Under the pieces are notes generated by a model that saw nothing but the letters and a program-made list of their open reading frames with translations, had not been told where the DNA came from and searched no databases. Both the position numbers and the translations under genes were made by a program. DNA of 64,000 nt from Mesorhizobium sp. M4B.F.Ca.ET.058.02.1.1 (GTDB lineage Bacteria; Pseudomonadota; Alphaproteobacteria; Rhizobiales; Rhizobiaceae): contig NZ_CP034450.1 in the NCBI RefSeq assembly GCF_003952505.1, positions 2,790,001-2,854,000 on the forward strand, written 5' to 3'. Each line of letters begins with the position of its first letter. Position 1 is the first letter of the stretch. Below, in pieces: positions 30,710-39,155 of this stretch.

Positions 30710-31414
30710 ATGTCAAAGACGGAAGATTCCAAGGAAGGGCGGCGACCAGCGCATCGCGTCCGTGCCGTCCCAGACACGCCTCGGCGCGAGGAAAAGCGCG
30801 CCGAGCGCCGCCGTCAATTGATCGAAGCCGCCCTGGAAGCAATCGCAGAGCGTGGATTTGCGGCCTGCACCGTTTACGACATCGCCCGGCACGCCGGCCT
30901 CTCCCATGGTCTGGTCAACTTCCATTTCGACAGCAAGGAAAGCCTGTTCGAGTGCGTGATCGACATGCTGGCCGCAGAGTTTCGCGCTGCCTGGCAGCTT
31001 GCCTTGCAGCATTCAGAAGCCGGCACGGTGGAGCGCGTGAAGGCCCTGGCGTTGGCTCCATTGGATAAGGCGATCTGCTCGCGCAGCAAGCTGTCGGTCT
31101 GGTTTGCCTTTTGGGGAGAGGCCGGGCCGCGTCGGCGCTACCGCGAGATAAGCCTCGAATTGGAACGAGAATATCTCGCTGCCCTGACCGAGGCGCTGCG
31201 GCAGGCAACCGGGCATGCCGCATCCGACGCCGCAACCGACGCAAGCCTGATCAGCGGCTTGTGCGACTCTCTTTGGTTGGAGATGCATCTTGGCCAGAGT
31301 GCATTGTCAGTTCAGGCCGCCAGGTTGCGGATGACCAAGGGGCTCACCCGTCTCCTCCCGGACCTGAAGCCTGGGGGAAAGCGAACGGCCTCGGATCAGC
31401 AAAGCGCCGGATAG
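30710..31414 (+). CDS. TetR-family transcriptional regulator (BetI-like)
   Basis: This 234-residue protein has a basic N-terminal tail and then a TetR DNA-binding domain at about residues 30-80 (RRRQLIEAALEAIAERGF, then TVYDIARHAGLSHGLVNFHF, recognition helix SHGLVNFHF). The C-terminal ligand domain has BetI-like features (VWFAFWGEA, DSLWLEMHL). TetR proteins are mostly ligand-released repressors. It converges on the dimethylformamidase-like operon, whose end is only 9 bases away, so it may control that operon in trans. It sits about 220 bases after repeat copy A, at the start of the first accessory segment. Confidence 0.88.
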   Translation: MSKTEDSKEGRRPAHRVRAVPDTPRREEKRAERRRQLIEAALEAIAERGFAACTVYDIARHAGLSHGLVNFHFDSKESLFECVIDMLAAEFRAAWQLALQHSEAGTVERVKALALAPLDKAICSRSKLSVWFAFWGEAGPRRRYREISLELEREYLAALTEALRQATGHAASDAATDASLISGLCDSLWLEMHLGQSALSVQAARLRMTKGLTRLLPDLKPGGKRTASDQQSAG

Positions 31415-31423
31415 CGTTTTCAG

Positions 31424-33454
31424 TTAACCGACCGACATCGGTCCGTCCCTGCTCGGCGGCCATCGCCGCTCCCCAGGCGATCGAACCCGTGGAGAAGACC
31501 GCCCCCCGGCCGGTGTTTCGAAGAAGGTCAGGTCTGCCCTGACCCTGGCGTTCACGTCGCCCGTGGTCGCCGAATGCAGGAATACCACTTCCTCCGGCGC
31601 AAGGTAGTAGCCGGCTCCCAGCATGGTGGACGATGCGACCACGAGAGCATGATCGGGCGTGCCCAACTCCGGGTCGGCGGCATCGACCTCCTGCCCGGCC
31701 GCTCCCGGATGCGCGTCGCAGGGGGCGCCGAGGACGTCGCCGTGAACGCCTTCAAAGGCGAAGGCCACGCGCGGGTCGCGCGCTGCGTCGGTAAGCCTGT
31801 AGCCTGCTCCACGGTCCCAGCCGTCGGCGACCATGCCGACCCCGACCAGACCTTGCGGCGGCCTGCCGAGCCGGCGCCAGAGGCCGCCGCGTTCGCCGCT
31901 GAACTGCATATGATATTCGGCCGGTTCGGCCTCGTTGTAGCGCGCGCCCGATTCCGCCCGGCGAAGCTCCATCAGCCAGGGACGGTCCTGCGCGATAGCC
32001 ACGCGCCAGTAAAACCCGTTGCCGCCGAGATAGATGAGGCGGCCGCCACGGTCGAGGAAAGCGACCAGGGCGCCCCATTCGCGCGTGGAGAGGTATTCCG
32101 GATGCGTCCCGGTGATGAGGACACGACACCCGTCCAGCGCCGACACCCCCTCATCGTGAAGCAGGTCGTCGGTCACGATATCGTGGTCGATTTCGCGAGC
32201 GTGCAGGAAGGCCGTGATGCTGGTATCGGCATTATAGGACCAGTTGCTGGTGTCCGGCGCCATGTTGAGGATCGGCCGCCGGCGCGTCGTCACGTAAATT
32301 GGATGACCGTCGACATGCCGATCATAGTGTGACGCCCCGAGTTCCGGCATATGCTGCAGGGTCTGCAGTTCCTCGTCGAGGACCGGCAGGGCGCTCAGCT
32401 CCGAGATTTCGTATTCCGGGCTTTCAAGCGCGATCCGGTGATTGGCATAGGCATGATAGGTGAAAGTTGAGGCGAGCAAGGCGACTGGCCTGCATGGCGC
32501 CGCCCGAGCAGGGTTCACGAAGAACGGAACGTAGGTCGTCTCTGTCGATCCTCTTGCGCGCAGCGCGTAGGAGCCGCTCTCGAAACCCGGCGGGATGACC
32601 CAACTCGCGCTGGCTTCCCATCGGGCATCCTCGAGGTCGTCGCTGTGGAAATGAACGGCGTCATAGAGAGCCTGGTCTTCCGCCGGCGAGAACGCCTGTC
32701 CCGCCCAGTTGGGACCGGGCACGCCGCGCGTCGGTGCGTTGACCAACCTTGCGCCGACCTTCGCGGTACCCCGGTTGGTGAGTTGGTCGCAGTCGAGACG
32801 ATCGCGGAAGTCGAGGGCAATATCCGGACTTGACTCATCGGCGCCCCACAGCCGGAATCCCGAGACGACCCCGTCGAGTGCCGAACTGCCGTCTGTCTTT
32901 GCGCCAAGCGACAGGCGTTGGATGCCTTGCCAGCCAAGCGGCACGGGTATGGAGATCGTGCAGGCCGGCCCGGCAGACGCTGTTTCCACCGTGACGACAG
33001 CCGACTGCTCGATCGCATCCAGCACGATGCGAACGGAATGCCACTTACCGCGCGCCATTCGGTGGCAAGCCACCCGATTTGGCTCCCCGGCGCCTTCGAG
33101 CGCCAAGCTGCCACCCGCATCGCGCCACAGACGCAAAGTGCCCGTATCCAAGATGCAGGCCAGCGCATCGCGTGTCGGCTTGACGCTGAAAGCCACGGTC
33201 ACGCCACGTTGGGCGAATCCGTCCTGCATGGTCAAGGTCAGGTAGGATCCGGTCCGGATCGGCTGATTGGCTACCGGCCGCGACCCCAGCGTTGCGCCGG
33301 GAATCGGTCGCAGGTCAAGCGCTGCCGGCGCTCCGTTGATGACACGCACAATGTCTAGCGAGACGGTCTCTTCCGGCTCGCTGGACAGGAAAAAGTCGAC
33401 GGTATCGCCGGGTCTGACCGACCATTGGCTGGCATAGCCCAGAAGCCGTTTCAT
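31424..33454 (-). CDS. N,N-dimethylformamidase large-subunit-like protein
   Basis: The protein has 676 residues from ATG 33454, which overlaps the stop of the small-subunit gene (ATGA) and so decides the start; the frame is open further upstream. The N-terminal third has beta-rich, LamG-like sequence (GKWHSVRIVLDAIEQ, RLSLGAKTDGSSALDG). The C-terminal half carries blocks typical of the DMFase large subunit: TFTYHAYANHRIAL, APDTSNWSYNADT, VLITGTHPEYLSTREW and YLGGNGFYWRV. In characterised enzymes this subunit forms an iron-dependent amidohydrolase that cleaves N-substituted formamides to formate and amine. The true substrate may be another small amide. The neighbours are a small-subunit gene and a polyamine-type binding protein in one operon. 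Confidence 0.85.
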   Translation of the reverse strand: MKRLLGYASQWSVRPGDTVDFFLSSEPEETVSLDIVRVINGAPAALDLRPIPGATLGSRPVANQPIRTGSYLTLTMQDGFAQRGVTVAFSVKPTRDALACILDTGTLRLWRDAGGSLALEGAGEPNRVACHRMARGKWHSVRIVLDAIEQSAVVTVETASAGPACTISIPVPLGWQGIQRLSLGAKTDGSSALDGVVSGFRLWGADESSPDIALDFRDRLDCDQLTNRGTAKVGARLVNAPTRGVPGPNWAGQAFSPAEDQALYDAVHFHSDDLEDARWEASASWVIPPGFESGSYALRARGSTETTYVPFFVNPARAAPCRPVALLASTFTYHAYANHRIALESPEYEISELSALPVLDEELQTLQHMPELGASHYDRHVDGHPIYVTTRRRPILNMAPDTSNWSYNADTSITAFLHAREIDHDIVTDDLLHDEGVSALDGCRVLITGTHPEYLSTREWGALVAFLDRGGRLIYLGGNGFYWRVAIAQDRPWLMELRRAESGARYNEAEPAEYHMQFSGERGGLWRRLGRPPQGLVGVGMVADGWDRGAGYRLTDAARDPRVAFAFEGVHGDVLGAPCDAHPGAAGQEVDAADPELGTPDHALVVASSTMLGAGYYLAPEEVVFLHSATTGDVNARVRADLTFFETPAGGRSSPRVRSPGERRWPPSRDGPMSVG

Positions 33455-33798
33455 GCTTGATGCATAGTCCCCTGGCATGAGCCCGCGTCCGGCGGCACTT
33501 GTCCAAATAATTGTCGCCAGCGGATAGCGAAGGCCGCCGTTTCGGCCTCGTGGAGCGACGCGAAGCTCTCGTCGCTGAGGAACTCCAGCGGTCGTCCCCT
33601 GCCCGACAATCCTACCAGGCGGTAGCCTGCCGGACACTCGATGGCCGCCACCCATGGCATGGTCGTTCGCGACCGCATCACCTTCAGCAGGCGCGCCAGT
33701 TCGGGACAGTGCGGGCCGCCGGGGTTTCGCATGAATTCATCGAAAAGCTCACGCCGCGGCCGCAGATCGAGTTGCTCGACAACCGACATGCCGCTCAT
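33451..33798 (-). CDS. N,N-dimethylformamidase small-subunit-like protein
   Basis: This 115-residue protein starts at ATG 33798, overlapping the binding-protein stop codon by the ATGA arrangement. Its C-terminal pattern (LSDESFASLHEAETAAFAIRWRQLF) resembles the end of the DMFase alpha subunit as I recall it (a DERF-type segment followed by EAxxAxFxRR). The size fits the roughly 130-residue known subunit. It sits directly before the large-subunit gene with an overlapping start, as expected for a two-subunit enzyme. Assignment rests mainly on the pairing and the C-terminal pattern. Confidence 0.7.
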   Translation of the reverse strand: MSGMSVVEQLDLRPRRELFDEFMRNPGGPHCPELARLLKVMRSRTTMPWVAAIECPAGYRLVGLSGRGRPLEFLSDESFASLHEAETAAFAIRWRQLFGQVPPDAGSCQGTMHQA

Positions 33799-34901
33799 TG
33801 TTGGGTGGCAATGCGCGTCCACATGCGGGTCATCGCGCGGGTCACTGCATTGTCGTACATGGTGATCACGTAGAGCCGGTTCATGACCTGATCCCCCGGA
33901 TAGACGGTCGGATCGTTGACCATGGCCGGATCGATCCTGTCCTTGGCCGCAAGGTTGCCGCTGGCATAACGAACGTAGTTGCTGATCTGGGCCGCGATCT
34001 CAGGGCGCATGATGAAGTTCAGGAACTGGTGCGCCTCGTCGGGGTGAGGCGCATCTGCCGGGATGGCAACGCTGTCGAACCAGATTTGCCCGCCTTCCTT
34101 GGGTAGTATGTAGGCAACGTTGATCGGCTTGGTGCCGAGGCCCTTGGCCGCTTCGAGCGCACGGTCGCGCGCCTGCAGGACGTCGCCGGACCAGCCGATC
34201 GCGACGCAGATGTCTCCCGTCGCCAGACCCTCGATATAGGCCGACGAGGTGAAGTTGCGGATATAGGGACGGACCTTGGCGACGACGTCGGCGGCCTTCT
34301 GTAGATCATCGACATTCTTCGAGTTCGGATCGAGGCCGAGATAGTTCAATGCCGCCGGCAGCACATCGTCGGGCGCGTCGAGCATCGTGACGCCGCAGCC
34401 CTGAAGCTTGGCCATGTTGGCGGGATCGAATACCAGGCTCCAACTATCGGGAACGCTTCCGAGTGCGGCCTTGACCTTGTCGACGTTCACGCCGATGCCA
34501 GTGGTGCCCCACATCAGGTTGATGGCGTATCGGTTGCCCGGATCGTAAAGCTCCATCCGCTTCATAAGCGCGGGCCACAGGTTTTTCTCATTCGCGAGCT
34601 TCGACCTGTCCAGCGGCTGATAGACGCCAGCCAGGATCTGGCGCTGAAGGAAATAGGCCGAGGGAACGACGATATCGTAGCCGGTCCTTCCAGCCAGGAG
34701 CTTGGTCTCCAGGATCTTGTTGTCGTCATAGACGTCATAAACGACCTTGATGCCTGTCTCGGCCGTAAACTGGTCCAGAACCTTCGGATCGATGTAGTCC
34801 GACCAGTTGTAGATGTTGACCACCCTTTCCTGCGCCGCCGCGGAGAAGGTCATGGCAACGGCGATGACGAGCGAAAAGCCCCACAATCGCGGGATTAGCA
34901 T
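33795..34901 (-). CDS. Spermidine/putrescine-type ABC transporter substrate-binding protein
   Basis: This 368-residue protein has a signal peptide (hydrophobic run LVIAVAMTFSAAAQ) and a PotD/PotF-type body: VVNIYNWSDYIDPKVLDQF near the N-terminus, YDIVVPSAYFLQRQ, WGTTGIGVNVDKV and IGWSGDVLQA. PotD/F proteins bind polyamines in the periplasm for an ABC importer. No permease or ATPase gene is present next to it, so it must use a transporter encoded elsewhere or act otherwise. It is the first gene of the operon with the dimethylformamidase-like subunits, which suggests binding of an amine- or amide-containing compound. A ribosome site (AAAGGGGAATACCG) precedes the ATG. Confidence 0.92.
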   Translation of the reverse strand: MLIPRLWGFSLVIAVAMTFSAAAQERVVNIYNWSDYIDPKVLDQFTAETGIKVVYDVYDDNKILETKLLAGRTGYDIVVPSAYFLQRQILAGVYQPLDRSKLANEKNLWPALMKRMELYDPGNRYAINLMWGTTGIGVNVDKVKAALGSVPDSWSLVFDPANMAKLQGCGVTMLDAPDDVLPAALNYLGLDPNSKNVDDLQKAADVVAKVRPYIRNFTSSAYIEGLATGDICVAIGWSGDVLQARDRALEAAKGLGTKPINVAYILPKEGGQIWFDSVAIPADAPHPDEAHQFLNFIMRPEIAAQISNYVRYASGNLAAKDRIDPAMVNDPTVYPGDQVMNRLYVITMYDNAVTRAMTRMWTRIATQQ

Positions 34902-34940
34902 CGGTATTCCCCTTTAGTTATTTTTTATCTGTCCATCCAA

Positions 34941-34969
34941 ATAAATCATGTGCCCCGCCAGATTGTCAA
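34941..34969 (-). promoter_or_regulatory. Candidate promoter of the binding protein/dimethylformamidase operon
   Basis: A consensus TTGACA (34969-34964 on the minus strand) is followed after 17 bases by ATTTAT (34946-34941), about 40 bases before the ATG at 34901. The -10 match is weak, the -35 match perfect. Confidence 0.4.
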
Positions 34970-35412
34970 GTCATGGTCCCCGCGCTCTTGGTCGACATGT
35001 TCGGGAATGTGCGTGCTCCGGCGGAGGTCCATTCGCCGGAGCTCCCGAACCTCAATTGTCCGGAGGCCCTGGCGGGCATTGCGTGACTTCCAGCTACCGG
35101 GCGTTTCACCCGTGCGAAGTCGAAGCCCTGGCTGAACAAATCGAATTTGGTCGAGGTCGCCTACCAAAGCGCGCGCGGCAGTCAAGAATACCACCGTCGT
35201 GGTCACCGAGAACCTCATGGGCAGAGAGCACCGCCTCGCTCGCAAGGACTCCGATGGAGGTCTCGCTCGTCTTGTCAGACGGAAAGCAACACGCAAAGGG
35301 CTGCTCCATGCCTCACCGATCAAGCCGTGGTCGGTATCGGTACCTGTCCGCGGACAGCATCTCTTTCGCAAGTTCGGCTGCCTAGGCATACCCGATTTTC
35401 GGTACCAATGCC
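34970..35412. other. Degraded sequence without an intact gene
   Basis: No intact gene is visible. On the minus strand near 35,350-35,435 a short reading HITALVPKIGYA, a stop, then AAELAKE recalls the C-terminal TALxPxIGYxxAAxIAK block of class II fumarase/aspartase-type lyases. It is broken and isolated, so it is at most a gene remnant. Confidence 0.3.
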
Positions 35413-35990
35413 GTGATGTGGGCTGTCGAACCCTCAAGGTTAGCCAATCGCAGCCAGCTGAACCGCTATCTCTCCGGCTCCTCGACGCCGCGGCCGCCGC
35501 TGATGCGCAGGATCTGCGACTATTTCAGCGTCGAGAATCACGAGATCCGTTTGCCGCAGTCCGACTTCGCGGCGATCGTCAAGCTGAAGGGGCTCGCTCC
35601 GACAGCCTGTCGCGCACGCGTTTCGACCGCATAGCGGCGCGAAACGATCCGCGCATCTTTCCAGCTGACCGGCACCTTCTTCGAATATTGTTGGTCGATG
35701 TCGACCCCCGCCGGATCATCCGCGGCCTGGTCGGCAACCGCAGGACGAGCATTTGTTCTATCGCTGGCTGGAGCGTATCGGCGATCCGCGCGCGCCGGTC
35801 CGGCGGCATTCCGTTATCAAGGCCTAGCGCTGATGACCGGCGACCGGGTGTTCATGAACGACTATGAAATTGGCGCCGGCATCGAGGTCACGCAAATGAT
35901 CGTCTACCCGACTACAGCTTCCGCTGGATGTCGCTCCACTGCGTCAAATGCGGCGTCCGGACGGGCTTCCGGGGGGAACGGCTGAGACTT
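35413..35990 (+). pseudogene. Broken XRE-type helix-turn-helix regulator
   Basis: Pieces of one protein appear in successive plus-strand frames. The first (from about 35,440) reads SQLNRYLSGSSTPRPPLMRR followed by ICDYFSVENHEIRL, the recognition-helix end of an XRE/Cro-type domain. Later pieces read RIIRGLVGNR, then PAAFRYQGLALMTGDRVFMN and VTQMIVYP, then CVKCGVRTGF. Together they match the layout of a full-length regulator with a C-terminal sensory domain, interrupted by at least two frameshifts. It lies immediately left of repeat copy B. The family call comes from the N-terminal fragment. Confidence 0.6.
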
Positions 35991-36016
35991 TTGAGAAGGC
36001 ATCAGAGCGATGGCAG

Positions 36017-36255
36017 CCCCTACTCCCACTCAATTGTTTTTATCCCAGCTAGGCCATTGATCTAGCTGGGTTTTTTCTTTCTTGCTGCGCCTAAAGCTGA
36101 CCCCGAGCCCGTCAAAAACCTACGGTATTGATTTTAAAGGGAAATTTTTGGCGAAAAAATTTTTGAGGTTCCGTGGACTATCGAGATCAATCGGACTTTT
36201 GACCTTGCCACCGCACCGGAACGTGTGCTCCCATTGCTTTCAAAAAGTACCGTCA
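36017..36255. repeat. Dispersed repeat copy B (guaA-end-like core)
   Basis: The left edge CCCCTACTCCCACTCAATTG reads on the minus strand as K-T-I-E-W-E-stop, the usual C-terminal residues of GMP synthase (GuaA). To the right come a hairpin with a T-run (see the terminator feature), then TACGGTATTGATTTTAAAGG, a GACTATCGAGATCAATCG block and AAAAAGTACCGTCA. Copy B shares roughly 70% of positions with copies A and C by eye. A core matching a gene 3' end plus a conserved arm is what an integrase attachment site looks like. Confidence 0.8.
36049..36077 (+). terminator. Intrinsic-terminator-like hairpin in repeat copy B
   Basis: CCAGCTAG and its complement CTAGCTGG flank a short loop (GCCATTGAT), followed by a run of six T. 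The form is that of a Rho-independent terminator reading rightward. An equivalent, longer hairpin occurs at the same place in copy C. Confidence 0.6.
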
Positions 36256-36465
36256 GGGTGCCGACGCCGGCCGCAACTTAACGCGATGCTTGAGCCCTCG
36301 CAAACTCGATCATTCGACTGCCGAAAATGGGCCGAGATCGGAACCTCCGCTTTCGGGATGATTGGGCTAGAAAGCCGACCTTTTCACCCAGCGTAGCGCC
36401 GACCGCTTTGCGCCCCAGCGGACGTCCGATACTTGCAAGAACTACTCTCACTACGGAACTCGCCG

Positions 36466-36813
36466 TCAAATCGAATCGGGCGGCGCGAAGAAGCAGTTCA
36501 TATACTCCTCACTTGGATGCAGGCAGATATGAAAATCGTGGTCACCGGACGGCAGCGCGTCTCTATACGGAATCTGAAACAAATGCTGTCGAGTCACCAG
36601 GTGGTGGTCGCCAGGGAGTAGTGTAACGGAAAAGCCGCTCGGTCCAGTCTTCACCGATGCGCCCGGGATGCGCTCGCAATCGCCTCCCAGGTCATCTCCC
36701 TTGCAGCAAGCTGGCGGATAAGGCCAGCCGCGCACCGCATCATGCGCGCCCGCGCTTCCGCCCGATATCAACGCGCAAGCTGCTGCCAGTACAGCCGTGG
36801 GTTTCGAAGCCAT
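36466..36813 (-). CDS. Small secreted cysteine-containing protein, unknown function
   Basis: This 115-residue product from ATG 36813 has a signal peptide (hydrophobic AVLAAACALISGGSAGA, cleavage probably after AGA). The mature part has the spaced pattern GWPYPPACCKGDDLGGDC, a central beta-like stretch (VTLLPGDHHLV) and the ending HICLHPSEEYMNCFFAPP. The paired cysteines near both ends suggest disulfide bonds in the periplasm. Proteins with this GWxYPxxCC...NCFF pattern recur in rhizobia but have no assigned function. It lies between repeat copy B and the divergent winged-helix regulator. Confidence 0.75.
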   Translation of the reverse strand: MASKPTAVLAAACALISGGSAGAHDAVRGWPYPPACCKGDDLGGDCERIPGASVKTGPSGFSVTLLPGDHHLVTRQHLFQIPYRDALPSGDHDFHICLHPSEEYMNCFFAPPDSI

Positions 36814-36976
36814 CAAAAGTTGGACCTGCTACCCCTCGTCGCTAGTCGGCATGATCGGCCAAGACAACCTTGGTGTAACGAAAGGAAACCGATCAAACGC
36901 CGATTTTCTCCCGATCTGGAGTTTGATATGCTCATGATCAAGGGTTCGACGTTCTGCGCATGCAAAGAGATGCGGG

Positions 36977-38668
36977 ATGAATCCGCGCTCATCCAAGACA
37001 ATCGTGGTGAACGGCATCACTCTCGATTTTGCCGCCGGGATTTTGCGCGACAGCCAAGGCAAGGATGTGGTCTTGCGCTCGCAAGCCTTCGCGGTGCTTG
37101 AATACCTCAGCAGGCACACTGATCGCGTCGTCACAAAAGACGAGCTTATGCAAGCGATATGGCCTGGCATTGCAGTAACCGACGACAGCTTGGTGCAATG
37201 CATCGGTGATATCCGCCGGGCACTGCGCGATAAGAACCAGATGGCTCTCAAGGTAGTGCCAAAACGCGGGTACAGACTCGCAATTGACGCCGCGGAATGG
37301 CCGATCGAACCGACAGGCCGGAGTCGGTCGGCGGCCATCATAGCTCTTGCCATTGCCTTGTTTGCGGCAGGACTCCTCTGGGGCTTTAATCATCGCGCCG
37401 ATGAGAGTGGCGCCGGGGCAGTTCTGCCCTCCATTGCGGTGCTGCCATTTGGGATGATCGGTGGTGATGCGGACCAGCAGCGGCTGGCTGACGGCCTGAC
37501 CGAGGACATCATCACTGACCTTGCCCGATTTCCAGAATTTCGGGTGATAGCTAGCAATACGACCACAGCTTACAAGGAGAAGACGTCTAACACGAAAGAA
37601 GTGGGGGCGGCTCTCAATGCTGACTTCATCGTCGAGGGCTCGATCCAGCGCCAGGCCGATCGCGTGCGCATCACGGCGCAACTTGTTGAAACTGCGACCG
37701 GCAAGCACATCTGGTCGGACCGGTGGGATCGGCCCGAAAACGACTTTTTCGCGATTCAGACCGAGATCGCCGAGCAGGTCTCGAACCGGCTCGGTGGTGG
37801 CGCGGGCCTGATTCAAGTGGCGGGCCGCCGGGAGGCGCATCGCAAGCCGCCAGCGAACCTCAACGCCTACGAGCTCTACCTTCTCGGCACCGAGCGGCTC
37901 GAGCGGGTCAATCGCGACGATCTGGAAGAGGCGATCCGGCTTCTCACAAGGTCGCTGGAGCTTGATCCCTCCCTCGCCCGGGCTTGGATCGAGCTTTCGC
38001 ACGCCCACAAGGTCCTTGCCGGCTTCGGGGTGGAGCCCCTGCGGAACCAAAAGCTGGCTGCCGATGCTGCGATGCGCGCGGTCACGCTCGACCCAGGTGA
38101 CGCAGAGGCGCATGTGGTCCGCGCGATTACCCTGGCCGAGAGCGCCGATCTGGCGAAGGCGAAGGCGGAGTTCGACACAGCCCTCAGCATGGCGCCGAAC
38201 GAGTTCGAGATCCTGACCTTCTACGTTACCTGGGCGGCCATGTTCGGCGAGCCCGAACGCGGAGCCGAATTGGCCGACAGGGCGATCAGCCTGAACCCGA
38301 ACTTCCCGATGTGGAGCACCCGTCCGCTCAACGTCGCCTACTTCTGGGCCGGTCGTTACGAGGACGCCCTGCGCATGACGGACCGGCTCGGCCCTGACAA
38401 TTACGATCGCTGGGTGGGGACGTTTCGAGCTGCCGCGCTTGCGGCTCTGGGCCGGACGGATGAGGCGCGGACGCTTGTCGCGTTCACCCTCCAGAAGTAT
38501 CCGGACTTGAGCATAGAGGGAATAATCGCCAACCTCCCCTTCACCGAGGTACAGCGGAACCGGCTGATCGAAACGATGAGCCTCGCCGGCTTTCCACGCT
38601 GTGCCAAGTCTGAGGACCTCGCCAAACTTGAGAAGCCGGTCCGGTTGCTCGGATGCAAGTCGCCGTAG
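36977..38668 (+). CDS. Winged-helix (OmpR/CadC-type) regulator with TolB-like and TPR domains
   Basis: The 563-residue protein has an OmpR-type DNA-binding domain at residues about 5-105 (LRSQAFAVLEYLSRH, VTDDSLVQCIGDIRRAL, KVVPKRGYRL). A membrane segment follows at about 120-140 (AAIIALAIALFAAGLLWGF). Next comes a TolB/FlgO-like domain (PSIAVLPFGMIGGDADQQ, DFIVEGSIQRQADRVRITAQ). TPR helices fill about residues 290-530. This is the architecture of one-component membrane-anchored regulators of the CadC type. Its TolB-like part is closely similar to that of the cyclase at 39156-40889. No target is evident beyond its neighbours. Confidence 0.9.
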   Translation: MNPRSSKTIVVNGITLDFAAGILRDSQGKDVVLRSQAFAVLEYLSRHTDRVVTKDELMQAIWPGIAVTDDSLVQCIGDIRRALRDKNQMALKVVPKRGYRLAIDAAEWPIEPTGRSRSAAIIALAIALFAAGLLWGFNHRADESGAGAVLPSIAVLPFGMIGGDADQQRLADGLTEDIITDLARFPEFRVIASNTTTAYKEKTSNTKEVGAALNADFIVEGSIQRQADRVRITAQLVETATGKHIWSDRWDRPENDFFAIQTEIAEQVSNRLGGGAGLIQVAGRREAHRKPPANLNAYELYLLGTERLERVNRDDLEEAIRLLTRSLELDPSLARAWIELSHAHKVLAGFGVEPLRNQKLAADAAMRAVTLDPGDAEAHVVRAITLAESADLAKAKAEFDTALSMAPNEFEILTFYVTWAAMFGEPERGAELADRAISLNPNFPMWSTRPLNVAYFWAGRYEDALRMTDRLGPDNYDRWVGTFRAAALAALGRTDEARTLVAFTLQKYPDLSIEGIIANLPFTEVQRNRLIETMSLAGFPRCAKSEDLAKLEKPVRLLGCKSP

Positions 38669-38741
38669 ACGGCAAGCGACAGTCTGCATGATCGAGGGGG
38701 CGCATTCTGTTCGCACGAAGGCACCGTAAGGAGGTATCGCC

Positions 38742-39038
38742 GTGATTATCCGCATTTATCGCGGCACGGTCTTTGCTGGAAAGCAGCGTCTCTGGCAGGA
38801 GCGTGTTGAGTCGCTTTCTATTCCCTGGCTGAGGAAGCAGGCGGGCCTCATCGCCTTTTACCCCGGTAAGCCACCTGCGGAGAGTGCGGGCAGGACGTTC
38901 TGCATGGTGATGGTCTGGGATGGTCTGGAGTCGGTGAAGGCCGCTATCGGGCCAGACTGGAATAACGCGATTTATCATGGCGATGAAGCCGAGTTGATCG
39001 AGTCTGCTCAAGTCGAGCACTTCGAGCTCTTTCCGTAG
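38742..39038 (+). CDS. Antibiotic biosynthesis monooxygenase-like (dimeric alpha/beta barrel) small protein
   Basis: This 98-residue protein starts with GTG 38742, placed 8 bases after a strong ribosome site (AAGGAGG). It has the compact beta-alpha-beta-beta pattern of the ABM/dimeric ferredoxin-like barrel group: IIRIYRGTV, a helix, GLIAFYPGKP, then FCMVMVWDGLESVKAAIG. Members include small monooxygenases and many uncharacterised proteins. It follows the winged-helix/TPR regulator by 73 bases on the same strand and may be co-transcribed. No catalytic residue can be assigned. Confidence 0.65.
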   Translation: MIIRIYRGTVFAGKQRLWQERVESLSIPWLRKQAGLIAFYPGKPPAESAGRTFCMVMVWDGLESVKAAIGPDWNNAIYHGDEAELIESAQVEHFELFP

Positions 39039-39155
39039 GCTGCCGAGCGCAGGGCAACAATGGGGCCGATGGCGGAATGGCGGTTTTTTGGCGTCCGAGG
39101 AACAATAACGGACGTTCAGCCCAGGTGGCCCAAGTCCGAAATTGACCCAATGCGG

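Noticed and set aside
34946..35437. 163-codon minus-strand open frame
   Set aside because: Composition is Arg-rich and no family pattern is visible; short lyase-like fragments occur in a different frame, so the region is degraded sequence.
36989..38755. 588-codon minus-strand open frame
   Set aside because: It is the complement of the winged-helix/TPR regulator, which has clear domains. The antisense product has no family features.
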